NCBI GenBank assembly: GCA_964578485.1
Contig: CAZODA010000071.1
Span: forward strand, 1-14,180
Direction: 5' to 3'
Length of the DNA: 14,180 nt
DNA from: CAZODA01 sp964578485
GTDB taxonomy: Bacteria; Bacteroidota; Bacteroidia; Bacteroidales; Marinilabiliaceae
Part shown: positions 6,474 through 12,394 of the stretch, piece after piece
Numbering within the stretch: position 1 is the first letter of the stretch
Layout of the letters: every line of letters begins with the position of its first letter
Position numbers and translations under genes: made by a program
Notes under the pieces: generated by a model
Database searches by the model: none
What the model was told of the DNA's origin: nothing
What the model saw: the letters and a program-made list of their open reading frames with translations, nothing else

Positions 6474-8066
6474 TTAATTTTTTTCTTTAATGGTAGAATG
6501 CTTTTCCTTAGCAAATATTCCTTTAAATATTTTATTTATTTTTTCAACATAGTTATAGTCCTCATCTTTTTTAAATTGGTTGAATAAGTTTAAAATCTTA
6601 GATGTTTCCTTTTGTGATAATAGAGAGAAATCAACAACTTTTGCTTTATTTAAATCATTAGGTTCGAACTTCTTTAGCCCATCGCCATATTCCCTCCGAT
6701 TATCATTAAATATTTCATTAGCGATTGGTGTTAATAAATAAGCAAATAACACATCAATGTTTATTGTGGAAAATAAATTCTCTTTTTTCACATAAATGCA
6801 ATGAAAGGTAGTCAGATTAAGAATGTTTGCTTCATTTCGTACAAATTTTAATCCATTACGGTTAAAAACGGAAACCCAAATTGGGGCTGGAGGTCTGTTT
6901 TCTATAGCATACCAAGGAGTTCTATTTTTTGTCAGATACTTTTCATTTATCTCCTCTTTTACACCTTTTTCTAAATATTTCTTAGTTACAGAATCGTCCG
7001 ATTTCGTTCCATCAAAAAGATAGACACTTTCATTAGCGTTAAGGAGGTTCTTAAAGTCCTCTTTCGTAAAGAAATTAGAAGTAATATTTTTAGATTTGCA
7101 TATGCAAGGAATAAGACTGGATTCAGGAATAGCGTGCTTTTCAGCCTTTTCTTTATTGAAAGTGAAATAATCATTGGCACCCGTTGCAATCCCTCTCATT
7201 ACCTTTGCGAAATTAGAGAAGGGGACTAGGTGTTTATATTTGGAAGCATTTAGAGTTTGATAATATTTTCTCCATTTTATTTCAGAATTCAAATCATTTT
7301 GATGATATGAGAAATCACCATATTGGAGAGGATAACTGTAGATGTAATCCTGTATTTTATTTAACTCCGAAATAGAATTGATATTTGAAAAGTGAATTAA
7401 ATCCTGATACTCATCTTTTGCCAATAAAAGAATAGATGCTGTAGTAAGAACATCGTCAAAAACATTCTCTTTAAAGTCTATGATGAAAATATGCCTGAGC
7501 GCATTGGTTTTTAGCAAATAATGTTTAATTAGTTTGCCATAATCGGAATTCAAAAATTCCGAAGGAATTATATATGCTATTCTGCCTCTATCAGATAATT
7601 GATGAATTGACTTTAGTAGAAATAGAGTATATAGGTTTGTAAAGCCATTAAATTTGAATTTTAGTTTTTTTTGTACTTCCTCTAATATTAATTTATTATC
7701 ATAATCGTGGAATTTGAAATAAGGTGGATTACAAATAATACCATCATAATGATTGATCCAATCATTAAACATATAGTCTTTAAGGTCTAGTTCTACATTA
7801 GGGAATTCTCTAAAAATTTTTTTTGCTTCTTCATAAATTATAGAATCTACATCAAAACCTTTAATTTCAAGTTCTTTATTACTTTTTAAAAGTATCCTAG
7901 AGAAAATCCCTAATCCAAATGCTGGTTCTAAGATGGTTTTACAAGCTGTATTTCCTAAAATCCACTTTGCCATTAACTCGGCTATAGGTGCAGGCGTAAA
8001 GAATTGAGCGAATTTTTTTCGATGCTTTAAACCTACCTTATTATTATATGTTTTTTCATAAGTCAT
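6474..8066 (-). CDS. Type II N6-adenine DNA methyltransferase (modification subunit)
   Basis: Methylates adenine in the recognition site and so protects the host from the partner endonuclease encoded just upstream. Visible motifs are a motif X region, KHRKKFAQFFTPAPIAELMA (14-33); motif I EPAFGLGIF (47-55), which binds S-adenosylmethionine; motif II GFDVD (70-74); and motif IV NPPY (113-116), the catalytic signature of N6-adenine enzymes in the gamma order. The C-terminal two thirds should hold the target recognition region. At 530 residues it is in the range of gamma-type enzymes such as M.AccI and M.HincII. The ATG lies 1 nt after the endonuclease stop, so the genes are co-transcribed and probably translationally coupled. 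An A7 run at the very 3' end (6478-6484) makes the exact C terminus sensitive to slippage or sequencing error. Confidence 0.88.
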   Translation of the reverse strand: MTYEKTYNNKVGLKHRKKFAQFFTPAPIAELMAKWILGNTACKTILEPAFGLGIFSRILLKSNKELEIKGFDVDSIIYEEAKKIFREFPNVELDLKDYMFNDWINHYDGIICNPPYFKFHDYDNKLILEEVQKKLKFKFNGFTNLYTLFLLKSIHQLSDRGRIAYIIPSEFLNSDYGKLIKHYLLKTNALRHIFIIDFKENVFDDVLTTASILLLAKDEYQDLIHFSNINSISELNKIQDYIYSYPLQYGDFSYHQNDLNSEIKWRKYYQTLNASKYKHLVPFSNFAKVMRGIATGANDYFTFNKEKAEKHAIPESSLIPCICKSKNITSNFFTKEDFKNLLNANESVYLFDGTKSDDSVTKKYLEKGVKEEINEKYLTKNRTPWYAIENRPPAPIWVSVFNRNGLKFVRNEANILNLTTFHCIYVKKENLFSTINIDVLFAYLLTPIANEIFNDNRREYGDGLKKFEPNDLNKAKVVDFSLLSQKETSKILNLFNQFKKDEDYNYVEKINKIFKGIFAKEKHSTIKEKN

Positions 8067-8067
8067 T

Positions 8068-9162
8068 TTAGAAATCTTGAATATTTAATAGTGACCTTAA
8101 ATTATCAATATCCAAATAAGCTGTCCCGCCTTCAAAACTGACGTAAAACAAAAGTCTTCCTCTTCCCATTTCCCTCCTAACACTTTTATGATTAGGCTTT
8201 TCTATTTTATAAGCTACCAATTTTGTATGTCGAGTATTTATTTTGATCGTTGTTTTATTTTGATTCTTAATATCCTTGCTTATTTCATATTGTTCTCCTT
8301 CCTTTTCTTCATCTGTTATAAGCGTAAGAATATTTTTAAAAGAGATGCCGTATGATTTGTCGAAGAATACTTGAAAATAATAATGAGGGACATTAAAAGC
8401 TTCCGCCCATTTATAAACAATTTTCAGGTCTTCTACTTTTGGCGTAATACTTAAGTAATCTCTTTTTTGACAAATAGTAATACATTCTTTTAACTCCTTA
8501 AATATTTCTGTAATTTCCTGTAAACGGTCGGTAGCACTCCAACTAGGTCGTCTAAAACTTATAGCTTGAACAGTATCTTCTGTAATACTATTTAAAATAT
8601 CAATGTATTTTTTTCTTTTTGGATGACTAAGTAAGTTTTCATAGTCAGATAATAAAAGTTTTTTTAATTCTAATGCACGGGATAAGTTTGATTCTGTTCT
8701 TTCTTGCATTTCTTTCTCATATTTATCAATAAGAAAAGCACTAGAGCGAATTTCTAAGCCAGCAATTGCTTTCTTTACATATTTATCAATTAGTTGATGT
8801 TCAATATTGCTAATGTTATACCCTAATTTTTCATTAAAATCCTTTTTGTTAAAAACTAGCAAGTCTGGTCGCTTCCCAATGGTATCTAATTCGTCTTGAA
8901 AATCATTGTAGAATTTATCGAAACCTTCTTCTCCTGCAATAATATCATCAGATTTTCCGTATCGGACAGCGACATAGTTTTTAGAAGTTTCATTTATAGC
9001 CCTAAAGATTATATCTTCAGCCCAATCTCCCTGTTCTTTATTTGTTATAAAATTTGAAGATGCTTGAGTAGGAGGGGAAGTTCTATTCCTCTCAATATTA
9101 AAATCAACAATTGATGTTGGGATGTTTTTTGTTATTTTTCTTAATTCTTCAAAGTAGGTCAT
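8068..9162 (-). CDS. Type II restriction endonuclease, AccI-like (tentative)
   Basis: Predicted to cut unmodified DNA at the site protected by the adjacent methyltransferase. The 364-residue protein opens with MTYFEELRKIT, followed by a SPPTQASSNFITNKEQGDWAED block (29-50), GKRPDLLVF (96-104) and AGLEIRSSAF (134-143). Asp100 with Glu137 are plausible parts of a PD-(D/E)xK-type active site. From memory of the family these blocks fit the AccI group (AccI cuts GTMKAC), with the XamI group as an alternative; no database comparison was possible. The ATG overlaps the stop of the regulator gene by 4 nt (ATGA) and the methyltransferase begins 1 nt later, giving regulator-endonuclease-methyltransferase in one operon. 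The endonuclease is encoded before its antidote. Confidence 0.7.
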   Translation of the reverse strand: MTYFEELRKITKNIPTSIVDFNIERNRTSPPTQASSNFITNKEQGDWAEDIIFRAINETSKNYVAVRYGKSDDIIAGEEGFDKFYNDFQDELDTIGKRPDLLVFNKKDFNEKLGYNISNIEHQLIDKYVKKAIAGLEIRSSAFLIDKYEKEMQERTESNLSRALELKKLLLSDYENLLSHPKRKKYIDILNSITEDTVQAISFRRPSWSATDRLQEITEIFKELKECITICQKRDYLSITPKVEDLKIVYKWAEAFNVPHYYFQVFFDKSYGISFKNILTLITDEEKEGEQYEISKDIKNQNKTTIKINTRHTKLVAYKIEKPNHKSVRREMGRGRLLFYVSFEGGTAYLDIDNLRSLLNIQDF

Positions 9163-9452
9163 TTTCTTCTATTATATTTAATGCTTTCTTCTGCTACTTT
9201 TAATACTCTTAACGCATCTTCTTCCGCCTTAATTAAGTCATACACTTTTGTTCCAAGCCACAAGATTTCTAAGTCAGCTAATGGATAATTAAACAATTGG
9301 CTAAGTTTAATAAGGTGGTCTTTATTCAGATTTTTTAGATTATTCTCAACTTTGCTTAAATAGCCTTCTCCAATTTTTAATTTTGAAGCCAATTCTTTTT
9401 GAAGCAGTCCGCGACTTTTTCTTAATTCTTTTATTTTCTGACCAATAGTCAT
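9159..9452 (-). CDS. XRE-family controller-like regulator of the restriction-modification operon
   Basis: A small DNA-binding protein with an N-terminal helix-turn-helix (about residues 3-60: IGQKIKELRKSRGLLQKELA, then KIGEGYLSKVENN). Its C-terminal helical tail (LEILWLGTKVYDLIKAEEDA) is of the kind seen in regulators attached to restriction-modification systems. I chose the ATG at 9452 (97 residues) over the upstream TTG at 9476. The ATG starts exactly at the usual MTIGQKIKELR beginning, and the longer form would translate through part of the operator-like dyad at 9469-9486. It overlaps the endonuclease start by ATGA. It likely times endonuclease expression, as C proteins do, and probably binds the dyad upstream. 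Confidence 0.8.
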   Translation of the reverse strand: MTIGQKIKELRKSRGLLQKELASKLKIGEGYLSKVENNLKNLNKDHLIKLSQLFNYPLADLEILWLGTKVYDLIKAEEDALRVLKVAEESIKYNRRK

Positions 9453-9468
9453 ATTCCTATATTTTAAC

Positions 9469-9491
9469 TTGACCAATTCAGGTCAAAATTA
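9469..9491 (-). promoter_or_regulatory. Operator-like dyad overlapping the restriction-modification promoter
   Basis: TTGACC (9469-9474) and GGTCAA (9481-9486) are perfect 6-bp inverted repeats with a 6-nt spacer, 16-34 nt upstream of the regulator ATG. A minus-strand TAATTTTG (9484-9491) fits the TAnnTTTG -7 element and overlaps the dyad. No good -33 element was found at the expected distance. The arrangement suggests autoregulation by the XRE protein. Confidence 0.5.
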
Positions 9492-9559
9492 ATAATAAAA
9501 TTTTAATAAATGAATGTTTTCCTTCTTTAAAATTTTACTTGGATGGTGGTATATGCATT

Positions 9560-9695
9560 AATGACGCACAACAATTGACCAGCTGGGCGGTCGGGCGGGG
9601 ATTTCACCCACAAACCGCAATTTTAAATTAATAAAAAACTTCGAATATTAAACTAAACTCCAAATGAAGCAAAGCCGGCTGTTGGGTGTTCGGCA
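9560..9695. repeat. GC-rich structured spacer between restriction-modification and toxin-antitoxin modules
   Basis: A sharply GC-rich patch (9574-9609) and a second one (9673-9694) stand in AT-rich surroundings. CACCC (9605-9609) and GGGTG (9684-9688) are complementary, AGCCGGCT (9673-9680) is a palindrome, and GTTGGGT (9681-9687) fits the GTTRRRY attC core. A matching RYYYAAC partner at the other end is not clear. It may be a cassette boundary or an unrelated dispersed repeat. Confidence 0.4.
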
Positions 9696-9716
9696 TATTG
9701 TTTATAATGCTAATTT
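9696..9716. repeat. 21-bp dispersed repeat overlapping the antitoxin stop (copy 1)
   Basis: This 21-bp block is identical to 12261-12281 in the same orientation. On the minus strand it encodes the last residues (K-L-A-L-stop) of the antitoxin, so the distant copy may be a leftover from recombination at this gene end. Confidence 0.7.
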
Positions 9717-10037
9717 CTTGTGATTTATTTCAACATTAAAATTGACTTTTGCTCCTAACGCTTCAAATACTTTCATTATTGTTTCAAACCTAGCATTTTT
9801 CATACTGTTTTCAATTTTTGAAATTTGGGCTTTTTGAACTCCAACCAATTCTCCTAATTGTTCTTGAGTTAAGTTCTGCTCCAATCTTGCTTGTTTAATG
9901 GCTTGACCCAATAAATCTAATCTAAGCTCGTTTTCAAAAGCTTCTCTTTTTTTAGTTCCACGTTTCCCTATATGCTTGTTTATCATTTCATCGAGTGAAA
10001 CGGTTTTAAATTTATCTGTTTTCATTTCTTTATTCAC
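9702..10037 (-). CDS. higA: HigA-like antitoxin, XRE family
   Basis: A helix-turn-helix protein expected to neutralise the toxin encoded just upstream and to repress their shared promoter. The DNA-binding domain covers about residues 46-95, with LTQEQLGELVGVQKAQISKI as the helix-turn-helix and FEALGAKVNF as the end of the fold. The N-terminal 40 residues (SLDEMINKHIGKRG) are typical of antitoxins paired with Gp49-like toxins. It starts at GTG (10037), overlapping the toxin stop by 4 nt (GTGA), which signals translational coupling; ATG at 10025 is the alternative. Toxin-first gene order is characteristic of higBA. The 3' end lies in a 21-bp repeat. Confidence 0.85.
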   Translation of the reverse strand: MNKEMKTDKFKTVSLDEMINKHIGKRGTKKREAFENELRLDLLGQAIKQARLEQNLTQEQLGELVGVQKAQISKIENSMKNARFETIMKVFEALGAKVNFNVEINHKKLAL

Positions 10038-10393
10038 TTTTTATGTCCTTTTAATGTTCTTTTATTTTCAAAATATTGTTTTCTAATTTTTTCTGCTTTC
10101 TTAATTTCCTTAGAGGGTGTTTTTTGCGTTTTTTTTAAAATTCCGTGAGTAGCAATTACAAATGTATCTTTGTCTTCGATTTTATCCCAAAACGAAAATA
10201 GCCTGTAAGCTCTGTTGTTATATAAAGTTCTGAATTCCCAAATGTATTCGTTCAATTTTTTGAAAAGCTCTTTTTCGTTTAAATATTGTGATTTCTTGAT
10301 ATTGTAATAAATCTTCTCTCTGGTTTTGTCGTCAAGGCTTTCTAAAAATTCGATAGCTTCTGGAAGTAATACAACTTCAAAATTTTGCTTCAT
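10034..10393 (-). CDS. higB: HigB/RelE-like toxin, phage Gp49-like family
   Basis: A predicted mRNA interferase of the RelE/ParE superfamily, in the Gp49-like branch. With the ATG at 10393 the protein has 119 residues. It begins MKQNFEVVLLPEAIEFLESL, followed by ELFKKLNEYIWEFRTLYNNRAYRLFSFWD (about 42-70) and THGILKKTQKTPSKEIKKAEKIR (82-104). These are the ordered signature blocks of the family, including the basic KK-x-KTP segment. A longer version from a TTG at 10438 is possible but adds 15 residues without family similarity and would run through the upstream dyad. It is translationally coupled to higA by a 4-nt overlap and looks intact. Confidence 0.85.
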   Translation of the reverse strand: MKQNFEVVLLPEAIEFLESLDDKTREKIYYNIKKSQYLNEKELFKKLNEYIWEFRTLYNNRAYRLFSFWDKIEDKDTFVIATHGILKKTQKTPSKEIKKAEKIRKQYFENKRTLKGHKK

Positions 10394-10419
10394 TCTCAAT
10401 TTTTCTTTAAAGGTAATAA

Positions 10420-10435
10420 TTTCCCAATCGGGAAA
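10420..10435 (-). promoter_or_regulatory. Dyad upstream of higBA, possible operator
   Basis: TTTCCC (10420-10425) and GGGAAA (10430-10435) are perfect inverted repeats with a 4-nt spacer, 27-42 nt before the toxin ATG. This is a sensible place for a HigA binding site. A candidate TATATTTG -7 element lies further upstream at 10511-10518, with ATTG at 10535-10538 (16-nt spacing, short of the ideal 19). Confidence 0.35.
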
Positions 10436-10539
10436 CAAATAGTTTTCTGTTTTTTTAACTTAGATAAAACTTTTGATATACTTTTGTTCGAAATGCTGAC
10501 AGTCAACACACAAATATATGCAATAAAAAAAAGACAATT

Positions 10540-10663
10540 AGTAGATTAGTTGATTAGCAAATTAGTTATGAATTATGAATTATAAATGATGGCTTAAAAT
10601 GTTGAGGACTGCGTCGTTGAAGGCTACGCCGTTGAGAAAGGTTGAGGGTAGCAATTACGAAGA
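10540..10663. repeat. Repeat mosaic with 15-bp tandem units
   Basis: It begins with a 24-bp exact copy of positions 5-28, continues with short gaattatgaattat-type AT repeats, and then carries two adjacent degenerate 15-bp units (10602-10616 and 10617-10631). These belong to the family TTKAGGACTACGTCG, also seen at 36-50 and 10828-10857. No gene is supported. Confidence 0.65.
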
Positions 10664-10730
10664 CGTCAATTGGTTCACGCAAAGGTCGCGAAGATTAATT
10701 TACACGAAGACAAATTTTCACGAATTTATA

Positions 10731-10810
10731 GGCTGAAAGCCTAATATATGTTAGCATAGGGCAACGCCCTATGTAGCAGAACGCCACCACCATTTGCGCT
10801 CTGAAGGAGC
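10731..10810. repeat. Triple-hairpin dispersed element
   Basis: Three hairpins follow each other: GGCT-GAA-AGCC (10731-10741), CATAGGGC-AAC-GCCCTATG (10755-10773) and GCTCT-GAA-GGAGC (10798-10810, one G-T pair). The first and third share the GAA loop with hairpins at 153-163 and 247-259. The arrangement is typical of REP-like intergenic repeats of Bacteroidota. Confidence 0.65.
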
Positions 10811-10823
10811 AACATAAAAATTA

Positions 10824-11000
10824 AATGTTTAGAACTACGTTGTTTAGGACTACCTCGTTGAGGTTGAGCGAAGCGAAATCCCGCCAATTCGGGAGAGCGA
10901 AGCGGAATCCCGTTTTCAACGGGACAGGTTCCCGACTCCCGCTAAAGCGGGACAGGTTGCGTCGAGACAGGTTCCGTCGAGGCTTGCCGAATACAGGAGG
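10824..11000. repeat. GC-rich repeat block with recurring GGGACAGGTT units and hairpins
   Basis: Two 15-bp tandem units (10828-10857) lead into an 18-bp GAGCGAAGCG-type block (10866-10883), repeated at 12302-12319. Hairpins follow: CCCG/CGGG (10880-10893), TCCCGTT/AACGGGA (10908-10924) and TCCCGC/GCGGGA (10937-10952). GGGACAGGTT at 10921-10930 also occurs at 297-306, and shorter GACAGGTT copies lie nearby. A plus-strand open frame across this block has repeat-derived composition and is not a gene. Confidence 0.65.
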
Positions 11001-11092
11001 AGTTTTTTTCCATAATTCATAAAATTATCATTGCGGGCTTTGCCTGAACCAATTGACAAAACTTCTAATTGCTAATCTACAATTTATTTATC

Positions 11093-11127
11093 GCAAATTT
11101 GCGGTGATTATTTCGTTTTTTCACCGC
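11093..11127. repeat. Inverted repeat upstream of the direct-repeat boundary
   Basis: GCGGTGA (11101-11107) and TCACCGC (11121-11127) are perfect inverted repeats with a 13-nt loop. They adjoin the palindrome GCAAATTTGC (11093-11102). They lie about 70 nt past the hepT stop on the minus strand and could end its transcription; no clear T run follows in that direction. Confidence 0.4.
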
Positions 11128-11153
11128 ATGGGAAAAACAATAGTTTATTATCG

Positions 11154-11181
11154 GTGGGCTGCGCCTCTTGATGAAACCAAG
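11154..11181. repeat. 28-bp imperfect direct repeat bordering mntA-hepT (copy 1)
   Basis: It matches 12051-12078 at 24 of 28 positions, and all four differences are transitions. It lies just beyond the 3' end of hepT; the partner lies upstream of mntA, so the pair brackets the module. Confidence 0.75.
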
Positions 11182-11197
11182 TGGCTGTTATCCGCAG

Positions 11198-11593
11198 TTA
11201 GAGATCTTCCAATAATCTCTCTATTTCATTTATGAATTCAACTGATAAGGGGTAGAGATTAGCAACGGTTTCCTCATCATAATCGAAAAAATCATTGTAA
11301 TCACCTTTATGCCTTTTCTCGAATAGGTCAGTATAGTGTTTGGCTAAATCCTTGTCAAACTTTCCTGTTTTGACGAATAATTGCCCAAATTTCTGCCTGA
11401 TTCCTGAATGGCTCGAAACTTCAATATTATGCTTAAGCAACAATGCGCTCACGGCATAAAAGCAGGCATAATACAAGCGATTTACTGCAGTATTCCAGAA
11501 GCAATTTTCAACATGCTTTTCTACCTCTACTAAGGTTTCTTTAGCTCATTCTATGCGATACCTAATATAATCTTCTCGTTGATAGGCTGTCAT
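11198..11593 (-). pseudogene. hepT: HEPN-domain protein (hepT-like) broken by an in-frame TGA
   Basis: HEPN proteins paired with minimal nucleotidyltransferases act as ribonuclease toxins or related effectors. The natural start is the ATG at 11591-11593, overlapping the mntA stop by 4 nt (ATGA). From there the frame reads MTAYQREDYIRYRIE, then TGA at 11546-11548, then AKETLVEVEKHVENCFWNTA and NRLYYACFYAV. The join has no shift and matches the usual HEPN N terminus (YRLERAKETL and NRLYYACYYAV). The rest is intact, including LFEKRHKGDYNDFFDYD, the R-x-x-GDY segment of this HEPN branch. Only this one stop, likely from CGA or AGA, interrupts a 131-codon gene. A shorter frame starting at TTG (11476) would lack the first helix. 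A sequencing error remains possible. Confidence 0.75.
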
Positions 11594-11910
11594 AGTAAGC
11601 GGCTGTCTTTCATTACGTTTTTATAGAAAGGGGTAACGCTATATTTTATATTCCAATCTTTTTCTGTGTATAGCATGGGGCTAATGAGCTCGCCTATTTC
11701 AAACTCCAGGTCGTACAAAGAGTAGGTTATTTCTTTTTCAATATCTGCTGAAATCTTCTCTTGGTTCAATAAGATTAGCAAATCCCAATCAGATTCACTA
11801 TTGGCTGTCCCTCTCGCCCTTGAACCATAAATATAGACTTTAGCCGAAGGATCTTTCCCTCTAACTATTTCCTTTATTCTCTTAAGTATGTCTTTCTCAC
11901 GGTTTCCCAT
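11590..11910 (-). CDS. mntA: MntA-like minimal nucleotidyltransferase antitoxin
   Basis: A small nucleotidyltransferase of the type that, in characterised HepT/MntA pairs, inactivates the HEPN partner by adding AMP. The signature GSRARGTANSESDWDLLIL starts near residue 29, with the G-S pair and the D-x-D metal ligands (SDWDL) intact. A further acidic strand (DLEFEIGE, about 67-74) could supply the third ligand. The 106-residue length is normal for the family. The ATG start is 11910. It overlaps the broken hepT by ATGA and should be transcribed with it. A minus-strand TATCTTTG (11915-11922) matches the -7 consensus but stands so close to the ATG that it would give a nearly leaderless mRNA; no -33 partner was found. 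Confidence 0.88.
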   Translation of the reverse strand: MGNREKDILKRIKEIVRGKDPSAKVYIYGSRARGTANSESDWDLLILLNQEKISADIEKEITYSLYDLEFEIGELISPMLYTEKDWNIKYSVTPFYKNVMKDSRLL

Positions 11911-12050
11911 ACTTCAAAGATAAGAATAAATGGGATGATTTGTCCACTTTAATACGTTTTTATTAATTCCGATTGTCTCATATTCTCCATTCGGTGGCGA
12001 TTTTCCGACGATCGTATTCCGTTGTCGGGATTTTCTTCGATCCATCATAA

Positions 12051-12078
12051 GTAGGCTGCGCCTCTTGGTGAAATTAAG
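12051..12078. repeat. 28-bp imperfect direct repeat bordering mntA-hepT (copy 2)
   Basis: Partner of 11154-11181 in the same orientation, 897 nt away. The shared core GGCTGCGCCTCTTG is identical, followed by TGAAA and AAG in both copies. Confidence 0.75.
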
Positions 12079-12260
12079 AAGGATGGTTACGACTGATGCC
12101 GGAGCCTAAGCTTAAGCCAAACGAAAAAGCGGTATTAGCTTGATAGCCATTGCTTAAACTCAAGGGCCTTGGATTAGCCTACAAACACCTGCTCTTTGGT
12201 AGGGATTAGCTTATCCTTATACGACATCAAGAGTGATTTTTTATAGGATGATTCCTGTCC

Positions 12261-12281
12261 TATTGTTTATAATGCTAATTT
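12261..12281. repeat. 21-bp dispersed repeat (copy 2)
   Basis: Identical to 9696-9716, where the sequence forms the 3' end of the antitoxin gene. Flanking bases differ on both sides, so the match is exactly 21 bp. Confidence 0.7.
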
Positions 12282-12373
12282 GAAAGAAGTTTAGAGTTTT
12301 TGAGCGAAGCGAAATCCCGACTATAGCCGGTAGGCGAGAGACGGAAAGGGTTTAGTCATAAGTTTTTAATGTA

Positions 12374-12394
12374 CTCAAAGCATCCTGCTTTGAG
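12374..12394. repeat. Perfect 9-bp-stem hairpin inside a 38-bp dispersed repeat (copy 2)
   Basis: Same hairpin as 84-104, within the unchanged 38-bp segment 12363-12400. The upstream flank (12351-12362) is also similar to that of copy 1 with small changes. Confidence 0.8.

Noticed and set aside
9560..9695. Confident integron attC site
   Set aside because: Only one core-like motif (GTTGGGT) is present; the partner core and the usual paired inner boxes are not convincing, and no integrase is in the window.
10825..11022. Plus-strand open frame of 65 codons
   Set aside because: It runs through 15-bp tandem units, GGGACAGGTT copies and hairpins; its Arg-rich product is repeat-derived and no start signal is present.
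11053..11235. Plus-strand open frame of 60 codons
   Set aside because: It crosses an inverted repeat and a 28-bp direct repeat and runs into the 3' end of hepT on the other strand. No family resemblance.
11198..11476. HEPN gene starting at TTG 11476 as an intact 92-residue protein
   Set aside because: It would lack the first HEPN helix. The family-like sequence and ATGA overlap upstream show that the true start is 11593, with a TGA between.
11546..11548. TGA as a selenocysteine or reassigned codon
   Set aside because: The position is normally Arg or Lys in the family, no SECIS-like hairpin is obvious after it, and another gene nearby is broken by TAG, so ordinary nonsense mutation is simpler.
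11914..12045. Minus-strand 43-codon frame ending 3 nt before the mntA ATG
   Set aside because: The spacing looks operon-like, but the start overlaps the 28-bp repeat region, the composition is unremarkable and no family is recognised. Kept as a possibility only.
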